From Deltaproteobacteria bacterium (GTDB lineage: Bacteria > Myxococcota_A > UBA796 > GCA-2862545), in assembly GCA_006226595.1 (NCBI GenBank), contig SBGP01000082.1, forward strand, positions 1 to 64,000: DNA of 64,000 nt. Reading direction: 5' to 3'. Made by a program: the position numbers and the translations under genes. Below the pieces are notes generated by a model. That model did no database searches. It was not told where the DNA came from and saw only the letters and a program-made list of their open reading frames with translations. This document shows, piece by piece, positions 43,448-52,597 of the stretch (position 1 is its first letter; every line of letters starts with the position of its first letter).

Positions 43448-44779
43448 ATGCGGCGCGTGTTCCTGTCTTTGGCCCTGAGTCTGGTCGCATGCGCCGCAGG
43501 CGACGACGAGCCCGTGGTGGACGACATCATCGAGTCCGACACCGACACCGATGCCGACGCGGACAGCGACACCGACACCGACACCGATACCGACGCCGAC
43601 GCCGACGCGTGCGCTCCCCTGCCCTCTCCCACCGGCACCGTCGTGCAGGTGAGCCCGGGGGACGACCTCGAGGCGGTGCTCGAGGCCCTGCAGACCGGCG
43701 AGACGGCGATGCTCGCCGCCGGCACCTACACCCTCGACGCCGGCGCGTACATCCAGCTGCAGACGGACGGTGTGACCGTGCGCGGCGCGACGGGCGATGC
43801 CCGGGACGTCGTGATCGACGGCAACTGGCAGACGCAGTTCGGCCTGTCGATCCAGGCCAGCGACGTGGTCGTCAGCGACCTCACCCTGCAGCGCTTCTAC
43901 TACCACCCGGTGCACGTCACGCCTGCCGCGGGGCGCGACATCGAGGGCGTCGAGCTGTACCGCATCCGCGTGATCGACGGCGCCGAGCAGGCGATCAAGA
44001 TCAACACCGCCGAGAACGGCACCCGCTTCGCCGACCGCGGGCTCGTCGCCTGCTCCCACCTCGAGCTCACCGATGCCGGGCGACCGCAGGTCCGCAACAA
44101 CTGCTACACCGGCGGCATCGACATGCATCAGGGCTGGGGCTGGACCTTCCGGGACAACACGGTGGTCGGTTTCTGGTGCGAGAGCGGGCTGTCCGAGCAC
44201 GGCATCCACGTGTGGCGCGGCTGCCGGGACACGCACATCGCGCGCAACGTGCTCCGAGACAACGCGCGCGGCATCGGCCTGGGGCTCGGCAGCGACACCA
44301 CCGGTCGCCGCTACGAAGACGACCCGTGCGGCGGCACATTGGCCCAGGACTACGATGGCACGGTGATCAACAACGTCGTCGTCGCCACCGACACCGACCT
44401 GCAGTCCTCGGCGAGCGGCTTCGACGTCGGCATCGCGCTCGAGTCGGCGTGCGGCGCCACCGTGCTCCACAACACGGTGTACTCGGACTACGCACCCTAC
44501 TCGTCCATCGAGTACCGCTTCGATCCGACGGACGGCGTCGTCGCGAACAACCTCGTGTCACACAACGTGCGCGACCGCGGGGTCGGCGGGGACGTGACCG
44601 AGGCAGGCAACGCGGTCGGCGCGCAGTCGACGTGGTTCGCCGACATCGCGGGGGGAGACGCGCACCTCGTCGACGGCAACGGCGCCGAGGACGCTGGCGA
44701 CAGTGCATGGACACTGCCGACCGACATCGACGGCGACCCTCGCGGCAACCCGCCGGATGCGGGTGCCGACGAGCGCTAG
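43448..44779 (+). CDS. Right-handed beta-helix lipoprotein with Asp-Thr spacer
   Basis: This 443-residue protein has a lipobox LVAC (C at about 15). A spacer of alternating Asp with Thr, Ala and Ser (about 20 residues) follows. The main domain repeats VTVRGATGDARDVVIDGNW, VVVSDLTLQRFYYHPV, LYRIRVIDGAEQ and HIARNVLRDNARG, the rung pattern of parallel beta-helix proteins such as pectate lyase-like or NosD-like folds. No catalytic Arg/Asp set is visible, so ligand binding to polysaccharide or to the envelope is more likely. Its last codon shares CTAG with the convergent gene. Confidence 0.7.
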   Translation: MRRVFLSLALSLVACAAGDDEPVVDDIIESDTDTDADADSDTDTDTDTDADADACAPLPSPTGTVVQVSPGDDLEAVLEALQTGETAMLAAGTYTLDAGAYIQLQTDGVTVRGATGDARDVVIDGNWQTQFGLSIQASDVVVSDLTLQRFYYHPVHVTPAAGRDIEGVELYRIRVIDGAEQAIKINTAENGTRFADRGLVACSHLELTDAGRPQVRNNCYTGGIDMHQGWGWTFRDNTVVGFWCESGLSEHGIHVWRGCRDTHIARNVLRDNARGIGLGLGSDTTGRRYEDDPCGGTLAQDYDGTVINNVVVATDTDLQSSASGFDVGIALESACGATVLHNTVYSDYAPYSSIEYRFDPTDGVVANNLVSHNVRDRGVGGDVTEAGNAVGAQSTWFADIAGGDAHLVDGNGAEDAGDSAWTLPTDIDGDPRGNPPDAGADER

Positions 44780-45279
44780 CGCGCGGCGATGGCGCCATCC
44801 CGCTCGGTGAGCGTGGCCCGGAAGCCGTCCCCGGCATCGAGGACCACGTGGCCCTCGCGCTGGCCGACGAGCCGGAAGGTCACGAGCTGACCGCGGTTCT
44901 CGGCGAGCACCGGGGCGTGCACTTCCATCGGGAAGCGCTCACCGTCTGGCACCACCGCCTTGAGCCGGACCACCACCTGGTGGCCGTCGACCCGGATGCC
45001 GCCGCCTCCGAGCGCGAGCTTGCCCTCGGGGGTCTGCACCTCGACGGTCTCCTTGAGGTAGCGCACGTAGCGCTCCTTGCCCTCGCGGGAGTCGATGGCG
45101 AGCGCGCTGCCGAAGTGCGCGTCCATCGCGGCCTGAACCGACGGGGTCGGCGCGATGACCTCGATGACGTCGCCCACCGCGAGCTGGTGCAGGCGCACCG
45201 AGAGCGCGTGGGTGCTGTGCGCGCTGGCGGCCGTCATCATGCAGAAGAGCACGCCGAGGACGAGCAGGAACCGAGTCAT
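44776..45279 (-). CDS. Hypothetical periplasmic protein
   Basis: This 167-residue protein has a signal peptide (FLLVLGVLFCMMTAASA). The mature part starts with HSTHALSVRLHQLAVGDVIEVIAP and is beta-rich. There is weak resemblance to small periplasmic proteins of the DUF6702 type, but I cannot confirm it. It begins at ATG 45279, overlapping the stop of the YHYH gene (ATGA), so the two are co-translated and probably act together at the envelope. Confidence 0.45.
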   Translation of the reverse strand: MTRFLLVLGVLFCMMTAASAHSTHALSVRLHQLAVGDVIEVIAPTPSVQAAMDAHFGSALAIDSREGKERYVRYLKETVEVQTPEGKLALGGGGIRVDGHQVVVRLKAVVPDGERFPMEVHAPVLAENRGQLVTFRLVGQREGHVVLDAGDGFRATLTERDGAIAAR

Positions 45280-46253
45280 CGCCGCTCCAGGAAGGTCGAG
45301 GCGAGCACGCCCTTGAGGCAGGTCAGGTTGTTCGGCGCCTCGGTCGCGGACACATGGTAGTGGTAGCCCGCGTCCGTGCTGTGACCGTGGCACTCGTCGA
45401 GGTCCGAGGGCTCGGTGCCGTCGCTGTCCTGCGAGCCGTACACCGGGAAGCCGTCCGCGGCGTACGCGATGACGTCGTCCGAGACCTGGGCGATCGCCGA
45501 GCAGCGCACGTCACTCCGGATGCCCTGCGCATCGAGCACGTGGTTGACCTCGTGCGGGGTGAGGTGCCAGTGGAACGGGCCGTCGGGCTCGGGGTGGCCT
45601 CCGCAGGGGTCGAGCGCCGGCAGCGCCGCCATGTTGCCCATCACCGTCGCCGGCGGGGCGGGCGCGAGCGGCAGACCGTCGAGCGAGATGCCGGAATAAG
45701 GCACGTCCGGCACCGCGACGGTCGTCGTCGAGCCCGACAGGCGCGGATCCGCGGGAATCAGGTACACCATCTCCAGGGTGTCGACGAGATCGGCATCGAG
45801 GCAGGACCCGGTGGTCACGGGGCCCCCGCCACCGCCGCTGCCCGGCGGACCGGTGGGTACGACGACGTTTACGTTGCCCTGGTCGTCGATCACGTCGTAG
45901 CCATCGGCCTCCATGAGATCCCAGAGGTCGGAGTCGAGGGCGTAGAGCACCGGCGTGCCATTCGGGTCGTAGAAGCCCACGCCGCCGACCTCGGTGTCGG
46001 TGGAGGGGCAGCCCGGCCCCCACTCGGCGGGCTCGTTGCGCACGGTCACGGTGTGGCACGTCGTGCTGGTGCCGTCGGTGAGCGTGCAGTCGACGGTCGA
46101 GAAGTCGCTGACGAGCGCGTGGATGTCGAAGCGGCTCGCGTCGAGGGTCTGCTGCCCCTCGACGACCTCGCTGCCGCTGTCGGTGGTGTCGTCGGACTCG
46201 CCGGGGCCGCAGGCGACCAGGGCAATCAGGAAGAGGATGCGTGTGTGGCTCAT
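45276..46253 (-). CDS. YHYH-domain lipoprotein
   Basis: This 325-residue protein has a lipobox LVAC (C at about 14) followed by an Asp/Ser/Thr stretch. The C-terminal half carries the YHYH domain signature: GYHYHVS, with upstream CHGH and PHEVNH motifs and Cys residues in between. These His/Cys clusters suggest metal binding. The function of the domain is not settled. ATG 46253 has GGAG upstream. It overlaps the next gene by ATGA, forming a two-gene operon. Confidence 0.7.
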   Translation of the reverse strand: MSHTRILFLIALVACGPGESDDTTDSGSEVVEGQQTLDASRFDIHALVSDFSTVDCTLTDGTSTTCHTVTVRNEPAEWGPGCPSTDTEVGGVGFYDPNGTPVLYALDSDLWDLMEADGYDVIDDQGNVNVVVPTGPPGSGGGGGPVTTGSCLDADLVDTLEMVYLIPADPRLSGSTTTVAVPDVPYSGISLDGLPLAPAPPATVMGNMAALPALDPCGGHPEPDGPFHWHLTPHEVNHVLDAQGIRSDVRCSAIAQVSDDVIAYAADGFPVYGSQDSDGTEPSDLDECHGHSTDAGYHYHVSATEAPNNLTCLKGVLASTFLERR

Positions 46254-46591
46254 GGGAATCTCCATCGCAGAACCCACACGCCACGATGCACGGGGTATGC
46301 CAACCCGCGAACCCGCATGTCTTGGCGATTTCGCGCGTGGGTGCCTGCGGGAAGCGCCCACATCGTGCAGAAACCGCATGCCGCGAGCGCTGGGCCTGCC
46401 CGGCGCCCGAGAGACCTGTCAGTCGGCCTACGGTAGGACTTCACGGCGATCCACACCGTTCGTCGCGAGACACACGGGGCGGCGGCAGGCTCGAGGCGCA
46501 GTGCGAAACATCGGCCCGTCGCGGGTGAGAAGTCCGTGGGGTCTCACGCGGCGATGCACCGGCTACAACGCCGGAGCTTCCAGGAGTTCCC
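46254..46591. other. Gene-free region
   Basis: This ~340-bp stretch lies between divergent genes. I see no reading frame with a plausible ribosome site, no RNA gene and no strong inverted repeat. Both promoters should lie inside it. Confidence 0.4.
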
Positions 46592-47107
46592 ATGCGCACC
46601 GCCCTCGTCCTCACCCTGATGCTCGCCGCCCAGTCCGCCGGCGCCCAGTCCCTGGCTCTCACCGACCGCGCCGGGGGCCTGCCCCAGTGCGAGCTCGAGC
46701 TCGACGATGCGTACACCGCTGTCGAGGAGACCATCGCCGAGCGCGATGCCGCCCTGAAGGACGCCCAGGTGCGCGATGTCGCGGACTTCATCGCCGCGGT
46801 GACCATGGCGCGCATCCGCAAGAAGCCCGACCTGCTCACCGCCGAGTGGGACGAGCTCCTCGACGAGAGCATCACGCTCATCAAGGAGAACCCGCTCCTC
46901 GCCCCCGCCGGCTTCGGCGAGAACGTGGGCGCCGCCAGCGAGCGCCTGCGCAAGCGCCCCGACCTGCTGATGCAGGAGTGGGACGCGCTCATCGAGGAGA
47001 ACCTGGAGATGATCCGCGAGAACCCGCTCACCCAGGAGGCGTCGCAGACCTACGAGGTCGCCCTCGACGAGGGACTCGCCCTCGACGACCTGGCGAACGA
47101 CCTGTAG
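46592..47107 (+). CDS. Secreted helical protein with internal duplication
   Basis: This 171-residue protein has a signal peptide (ALVLTLMLAAQSAGA). The mature part is acidic and alpha-helical. A ~28-residue unit occurs twice, near 75-102 and 119-146, each with R-K-x-P-D-L-L, an E-W-D core and an E-N-P-L end (KPDLLTAEWDELL, RPDLLMQEWDALI). No family is recognised. Its stop forms half of a perfect 13-bp palindrome that also holds the stop of the convergent gene. Confidence 0.55.
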   Translation: MRTALVLTLMLAAQSAGAQSLALTDRAGGLPQCELELDDAYTAVEETIAERDAALKDAQVRDVADFIAAVTMARIRKKPDLLTAEWDELLDESITLIKENPLLAPAGFGENVGAASERLRKRPDLLMQEWDALIEENLEMIRENPLTQEASQTYEVALDEGLALDDLANDL

Positions 47108-47117
47108 CAGGCTGCTA
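47105..47117. repeat. Perfect palindrome containing both convergent stop codons
   Basis: TAGCAGGCTGCTA: the left TAG ends the secreted helical protein gene and the right CTA is the complementary TAG stop of the AAA gene. Related copies are at 154-166, 12486-12498 and, in shorter form, 61308-61317. Confidence 0.75.
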
Positions 47118-48704
47118 GGAGGCATCCTCGAAGCGGTGCAGCCAGTTGCCGCGATGCAGTCCGAGACTGCGCAGCAGCTGGATGACCCGCGAGCGATCCT
47201 CGTCACCACGGATCCGGTCGACGTAGACGCTCTCGAGCGTGTCGGCGGCAATCGCCTCCGGCGCGTCGGTGAACGCCATGCGCCGACCGGTCTTCGGGTC
47301 CATGATCTCCAGCGCACCGAGTCCATCGAGCACGGCGAGCAGCCCGCGACGGCTGAAGACGTAGCGCTCGCGGCGCGACACCCCCAGGCTCGGCGGCTTG
47401 CCGTCGGCCGGGCTCGCCATGCGCACGAGACCCGCGTGCAGGGCGGCCAGCCGCGACAGGAACTCGCCCATGCCGGGCACGGTCGACAGCGACGCGTACG
47501 GCGTGCCGAAGCTCGGTCCGCCCTTCCATGGAATGCCGTCGATCTCGATGTTCGGCTGATTGCCGAAGATCAGCCGCTGGAGCATCTGCCGGTACTCGAC
47601 CTCGCCGGGACTCTCGGCCTGCCACGTCGCCGTCCACCGGTCCTTGTACGCGGGAGAGAGCACGCTGCGCCCCTGGTACTCGGCCGGGTTCATCGTCGCG
47701 AAGATGCGGAAGTCCGGATGCACGCGAACGTCGCCGTTCGGGCCGAAGCGCGTGCCCGGCCCCTCGGTGAGCACCAGGGTGGGGTTGCGCTCGAGCACCG
47801 AGTTCAGCCGCTCGAGTACCTGCGGCTCGGCGAGGTTCACCTCGTCCAGGATGACCCACCACCCGTGGCGCATCGCCTGGGGAATGAGTCCTTCCTGGAA
47901 GCGCCACTGCGGCGCCTGGATGCCCTCGTTCGCGGCGATCTGCTGCTTCTCGACGCCGGTCAGGCTGCGGTTGGTCTGCCGCGCCCGCTCGAGGATCATG
48001 CGCGACTCGTCCTCGAGCAGCTCGAGGTGCTGCATCATCTCGTCGACCGGAAGCCGCACCTGCTCCTCGTTCGGGATGTAGCGCCCGACGAGCTCGGAGG
48101 TATCGGTCTGACCGTTGAGGTTGATGCGCACGAGCTGGTGCCCGGTGAGCGCCGCAAGGAAGCTGATCGACGAGGTCTTCGAGGTCGCGGTCTCGCCCTC
48201 GAGCAGACACGGCATCTTCAGCTTCACCGCACGCGCCAGGAACCGCAGGGTGCGCAGCGTCGGCGTGTCCAGGGTGTAGTGCGCGAAGAAGTCGAGCGAC
48301 GGGGTGAGCGGCCCCTCCGGCCGACGACCGAGGGGAATGTCGAGGATGCGCACCAGGTCGTCGTCGATGACCTCCACGCTGGGAGAGGCGTCCTCGATGC
48401 CCTCGACCGCGAGCGGCACGATGTCCTCTTCGGGCACGGGCTCCGCGCCATCACTGGCAAGACCGGAGACGACGCCCGCAGCCATCGCCGAGAAGGCTTC
48501 CTGGTCGACGACCTCGATGCCGAGGCTGCGCGCCTGATCGACACGCGACGACAGCGGGCGCTCCCCGACGACGAGCAGATCCACGCTGTCGTCGAGGGTG
48601 GTCGCGTAGGTGCCGCCGGCGTCGCTGACCATGCGCCGGAACTCGGCCCGCGAGATGCCGTCGAGGGCGCCCGTCAGGCCGACGGACTTGCCAGAGAGCG
48701 ACAT
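47115..48704 (-). CDS. BRCT-domain MoxR/CobS-like AAA ATPase
   Basis: This protein has 529 residues. Residues 1-75 are a BRCT domain (LSGKSVGLTGALDGISRAE, VDLLVVGERPLSSRVDQAR). The ATPase has a Walker A-type GETATSKTSS near 173, in which the usual last Gly is Ser, a VILDEVNLA Walker B, ATMNPAEY as sensor 1 and a MoxR/CobS-like helical insertion. Partner genes immediately upstream encode HEAT-repeat and metallopeptidase-VWA proteins, a pairing (AAA plus VWA) known from cobalt chelatase and MoxR systems. BRCT domains bind phosphoserine or DNA ends, so this fusion suggests targeting to a phosphoprotein or DNA. It starts 3 bp after the HEAT gene stop. Confidence 0.8.
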   Translation of the reverse strand: MSLSGKSVGLTGALDGISRAEFRRMVSDAGGTYATTLDDSVDLLVVGERPLSSRVDQARSLGIEVVDQEAFSAMAAGVVSGLASDGAEPVPEEDIVPLAVEGIEDASPSVEVIDDDLVRILDIPLGRRPEGPLTPSLDFFAHYTLDTPTLRTLRFLARAVKLKMPCLLEGETATSKTSSISFLAALTGHQLVRINLNGQTDTSELVGRYIPNEEQVRLPVDEMMQHLELLEDESRMILERARQTNRSLTGVEKQQIAANEGIQAPQWRFQEGLIPQAMRHGWWVILDEVNLAEPQVLERLNSVLERNPTLVLTEGPGTRFGPNGDVRVHPDFRIFATMNPAEYQGRSVLSPAYKDRWTATWQAESPGEVEYRQMLQRLIFGNQPNIEIDGIPWKGGPSFGTPYASLSTVPGMGEFLSRLAALHAGLVRMASPADGKPPSLGVSRRERYVFSRRGLLAVLDGLGALEIMDPKTGRRMAFTDAPEAIAADTLESVYVDRIRGDEDRSRVIQLLRSLGLHRGNWLHRFEDAS

Positions 48705-48707
48705 GGA

Positions 48708-50795
48708 CTACTCCCCACCGAAGGGACGGCCGAGGCGCGCGAGCGCGGCCTTCGCGGCGTTCTGCACGTCGGAGTCGTCGTCCTCTTCCGCGCGGGTGTT
48801 GAGCGCCTCGCAGAACTCCTCGAACAGGCCCTCGTCGACGATGGAGGGATCGATGGCGCCGAGCAGATCGCAGGCCGCCTCGCGAAGCACCCAGCCGTCC
48901 GCCTCGAGCCGACCCAGCGCCGCTTCGATCTCGGGCACGGCGTTGGCGGCGGTGAGCACGCCACCGAGGATGGTGCTGCCGGCGCGCGCGAGGTCGCGGT
49001 CGTCGCCGCTGGCGAAGCGGCGAGCCATGAGCGCGCCGAGCGCCGGATCGGCACCCGCGAGGCGCTTGAGGGACGCGGCCTTGGCGGAGTCTCCTCCCCC
49101 ACGCGGGCCGGCGATGACCCCGGCGAGGAAGTCGGCGACGGACTCGGAGGTCCACCCCACGTCGATCATGTCGCGCGCCTGGTTGCGGCAGTCGCTGTCG
49201 CTGTCGTGGATGGAGATGTGGTGGATGAGGTCCTTGAACGGCGCGGCCTCGTTTCCGAGCAGCTGCAGCAGGCGGAGCGCATCGATGCGGACCGGCCAGT
49301 CACCATCCTTCGCAGCGATCGACGCGAGCTCGCCAGCGCGACCGCGGAGGTTCTCGACGCTGCCCTTGGGCTGGCTCGACACCTCGCCCTCGTGCGCCAG
49401 GAGAATCCGGTGCATGGCGCCGAGTCGGGACGGCACGCCACCGGTGAGCAGGAAGCCCGCCGCGGCCCAGCGGCGAAGGCCCATGGGCACGTCCCGGGAG
49501 TCGTCGCGCGCCATGGCGTCGAGCACGGAGGACATGAGCTCGGGCTCGAGCAGCGCAAGGTAGGCCGCCGCGTAGCCGCGGGTGTCGGCATTGCCACCGC
49601 TGCCGCTGCCGAGCGCGGCGAACAGGTCGCGGGTCGGGGGTACGAGCCCCATCACCTGGCCGGCGAGGGCCGCACCGGGCTCGGTCTTCGACAGCTCCGC
49701 GGCGCGGAACGCGAACTGGTAGCTGGTGCTCATGTCGTTCTGCCACTTGGGCCCGGTGGTCTCGGGTTGGATGCCGAGGATGGTGCACGCGAGCGCGGCA
49801 TCGCGCTGCACGTCGCCATCGTCGTCGGACAGCGTGGCGACGAGCTTGTCCTTGAGGGCCATGCCCGCTGCACCCATGCGGCTGGCGGCCATGCACGCCC
49901 CCTGACGCACGCGCCAGTCACCCGAGTCGAACAGCTCCTCGAGCGCGCCCACCGCGTCTTCGCCGGCGAAGCCGAGGGCGTAGGCGACCGGAATCATCGC
50001 GTCGGTGTCGTCGATGCTGCTCATCACCTCGCCGAGGCTGCCCGCGTGCTTCGCGGACATCGCAGGGTGGCCCATGAGGAAGCGACCGACCGCGCGCTTC
50101 ACGTCGTCGTCGCCGCTCTCCATGCGCTCGATGAGCTCGGAGCCGTCGCCGGACTTGTGCGCCTCGATCATCGCGGTGAGCAGCTCGAAGCCGTCACCAT
50201 CGGCACTCATGCCGGCCACGGCGGCGGCCGTGCGGTCCCAGTCGTTGATGCGGGAGAGCGCGATGCAGCGGGCGTAGTCGACGCTGGTGTCGCTGTCCTC
50301 CCACGGACCGCGGGCCAAGGCCTCGATCGCACCGGCATCTCCGAGGCGGCCGAGTCCTTCGGCGGCACCGCGGCGGGCGTCGTTGTCACTGTCGCTGAGG
50401 TTCGCGATCAGCTGCTTCTGCGCGCCGGTGAGGCCCATGAGGCCGATCAGGATCGCCGTGCGCTGGCGAACCCAGTAGGTCGAGTGCGAGAGCAGTCCGC
50501 CGAGCACCTCGGCCACGTCCACGTCGCCGGGAATGGGCGTCGTGAACATCAGCGCCATCTGCTCTTCCTTGCGGGTCGGGCGGCCGAAGGCGCTCAGGAT
50601 CTCGCGGAGCAGGTCCTTGTCGAGGATGTCGGTGTAGCCGCGGTCGTCCTTGGCCACGAGCGGGAAGGTGCCGAACAGGTGCAGGGCGGTGGTCCACGTG
50701 GACGGCGCACCGGGGGGCACGGGCAGCGGGAGCGGCACGGTCTCGAGGTACTGCGCGAGGCCGATCTTCGTGTAGTGCGGGGCAGGAAGCGTCAT
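48708..50795 (-). CDS. Large HEAT-repeat protein
   Basis: This 695-residue protein has no signal peptide. After ~60 N-terminal residues come many ~35-45-residue helical pairs of HEAT type, for example HSTYWVRQRTAILIGLMG, DNDARRGAAEGLGRLGDAGAI, DDDVKRAVGRFLMGH and DWRVRQGACMAASRMG. Such superhelices bind other proteins. It is translationally coupled to the upstream metallopeptidase-VWA gene (ATGA overlap) and lies 3 bp before the BRCT-AAA gene, so it is probably the scaffold linking those two. Confidence 0.75.
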   Translation of the reverse strand: MTLPAPHYTKIGLAQYLETVPLPLPVPPGAPSTWTTALHLFGTFPLVAKDDRGYTDILDKDLLREILSAFGRPTRKEEQMALMFTTPIPGDVDVAEVLGGLLSHSTYWVRQRTAILIGLMGLTGAQKQLIANLSDSDNDARRGAAEGLGRLGDAGAIEALARGPWEDSDTSVDYARCIALSRINDWDRTAAAVAGMSADGDGFELLTAMIEAHKSGDGSELIERMESGDDDVKRAVGRFLMGHPAMSAKHAGSLGEVMSSIDDTDAMIPVAYALGFAGEDAVGALEELFDSGDWRVRQGACMAASRMGAAGMALKDKLVATLSDDDGDVQRDAALACTILGIQPETTGPKWQNDMSTSYQFAFRAAELSKTEPGAALAGQVMGLVPPTRDLFAALGSGSGGNADTRGYAAAYLALLEPELMSSVLDAMARDDSRDVPMGLRRWAAAGFLLTGGVPSRLGAMHRILLAHEGEVSSQPKGSVENLRGRAGELASIAAKDGDWPVRIDALRLLQLLGNEAAPFKDLIHHISIHDSDSDCRNQARDMIDVGWTSESVADFLAGVIAGPRGGGDSAKAASLKRLAGADPALGALMARRFASGDDRDLARAGSTILGGVLTAANAVPEIEAALGRLEADGWVLREAACDLLGAIDPSIVDEGLFEEFCEALNTRAEEDDDSDVQNAAKAALARLGRPFGGE

Positions 50796-52597
50796 GTGCG
50801 GGCTCCTCGGAGTGCGCGTGCACTCATGGGCGTGTCGGAAAGGACGAGTCGGTCGATGGTCTCGCCGAGCAGCTGGGGGAAGCGCTCGAGCGACACGTTG
50901 GCGATCGCGTCGGGGTAGTACTTGTTGACGTGGTCGGTGCCGGGTCCGAGCCCGATGCCGACGAGGTGGATGTCGTAGCTGCTGCGCACCTTGGCGACGG
51001 CGCGCTTGAGGGCGCCATCGGCATCGGACGGACCCGAGGGCTCGCCATCGCTGATGAGCAGGAGCATGCGCTCGTGAGCCGGGTAGGCCTCGAGCATCTC
51101 GGCGGCCCGCAGCAGGCACGGCCCGTCCCAGTTGTGCTGCGGCCGGTTGTGGCCGCCCTTGCGGTTGCCGCGGACTTCGGCGGGCATGGTGCCGATGACC
51201 TCGCGCATCGCCTTGTCGAGCGGGGTGGCGAAGTCCTTGAACGGCACCACCTGATCCTGGAAGCCGTGCACGGCGAACGGGATCTGCAGGCGCTCGAGCA
51301 CCTCGCAGCACAGCACCACACCGCGGAAGCCGTGGTGGATGCGCTCGCCGTTCATCGACCCGGAAAGGTCGAGGAACACGAGAAACGCAGGGTCGCGCTT
51401 CGCGGGAAGCGTCTTGCGTTGCCACATGCGCGTGTACGCGCCAGCCTCGACCTCGAGGTGCATCGCCACCCGCAGGTCGACGCGGTTGCCGCTCGCGTAG
51501 CCGTTCAGCCACCGCGGATAGCTCGTCGGTCGCAGCACCCGCTCGAGGTGCGCGACCATCGCGTCCGCGTAGGGCATGACGTCGTTGCGGGCCTCTTCGT
51601 ACTGGTTCTCGGGTTGCGACTGCGCGAGGCGCTCGAGCATCTCCCGCATCTCTTCCGAAAGCTCGGCGAGCTCGAGGGGCTCGCCATCCATCATCTCGGG
51701 ATCGGGCGGATCCCCCATCTCACCGCGAAGCGCCGGCGGCACGAGATGAGGCGGAATGCGGACCGAGCGCCCCTTCGCGCCCTTGGGCGGCGCCCCGAAG
51801 CGCAGCTCGCGGATCTGCTGCAGGAACTTCTGCTCCTGCTCCTTCATCTTGCCGGCGTTCGCCTTGTCCTGGCGGATCAACTCCAGGTACACCGGCCGCA
51901 CCTCGAGCCACGTGATGCGGTAGGCCTCGTACGCGGAGAGGCGGACCAGGCGCTCGAACGGATCCGGCGGGATGAACGTGTCGCTGCCGCGGAACACCCG
52001 CGCGACCGGGTGGCGGTCGTAGGTGAGCGACGCCATGAGATCGATCTCGGCGTCGTGGGGCGGCTGCGCACCGACGATGCGCTCACGTGCATCGCGCGTG
52101 TCGTCGAGCGCCTGACGCGGGGTCGGATGTAGCGTGTCCGGCAGCTCCCCGTGCCACCACTCGTGGATGGCGCCCAGACAGAACTGCTGGAAGAACGGCT
52201 GCTCGCCGAGTCCCTTGCCGCTCTCGGGGAACAAGCGGTCGTTGTACAGGTCGACCCACGCCGACGCCCCCGGGAAGCGCGCGACGATCCAGTCCTCGAT
52301 GCGGCAGTCCTCAAGGCTGTTCATCAGCGACGCGATGCCCGGCTGCTTCAGCGTCTTCTCGGGGACGAGCGTCAGGTAGCGGGTCACCGCGGCGTGGGCG
52401 GCCTCGTGGCAGATCAGCCCGCGGACGTCGTCCGGATCCTCCTTGGCGAGGTCCCCCCCGTCGACGTTGATGATGCCGGTCTTCGGGTTGATGAACCAAC
52501 CCGAGCCCGGCTGGCCGACCTGGATCTCGAGGCCCGCGTCCAGCGCAATGGCGCGGGCGAGTGCAGTCAGCTCTTCGACGGGAACGACATGAGGCAT
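50792..52597 (-). CDS. Metallopeptidase-VWA protein (CobT-like VWA)
   Basis: This protein has 601 residues from ATG 52597; a GTG three codons upstream is also possible. The N-terminal half carries a zinc-protease motif HEAAHAAV near 64, followed by a long helical region. The C-terminal ~200 residues form a VWA domain with MIDAS DLSGS, then GNRKGGHNRPQHNWDG and LLLISDGEPSG, the layout of CobT-type chelatase VWA subunits. AAA/VWA pairs insert metals or remodel protein targets. The added protease domain suggests substrate cleavage or unfolding. It leads the operon with the HEAT and BRCT-AAA genes. Confidence 0.78.
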   Translation of the reverse strand: MPHVVPVEELTALARAIALDAGLEIQVGQPGSGWFINPKTGIINVDGGDLAKEDPDDVRGLICHEAAHAAVTRYLTLVPEKTLKQPGIASLMNSLEDCRIEDWIVARFPGASAWVDLYNDRLFPESGKGLGEQPFFQQFCLGAIHEWWHGELPDTLHPTPRQALDDTRDARERIVGAQPPHDAEIDLMASLTYDRHPVARVFRGSDTFIPPDPFERLVRLSAYEAYRITWLEVRPVYLELIRQDKANAGKMKEQEQKFLQQIRELRFGAPPKGAKGRSVRIPPHLVPPALRGEMGDPPDPEMMDGEPLELAELSEEMREMLERLAQSQPENQYEEARNDVMPYADAMVAHLERVLRPTSYPRWLNGYASGNRVDLRVAMHLEVEAGAYTRMWQRKTLPAKRDPAFLVFLDLSGSMNGERIHHGFRGVVLCCEVLERLQIPFAVHGFQDQVVPFKDFATPLDKAMREVIGTMPAEVRGNRKGGHNRPQHNWDGPCLLRAAEMLEAYPAHERMLLLISDGEPSGPSDADGALKRAVAKVRSSYDIHLVGIGLGPGTDHVNKYYPDAIANVSLERFPQLLGETIDRLVLSDTPMSARALRGART

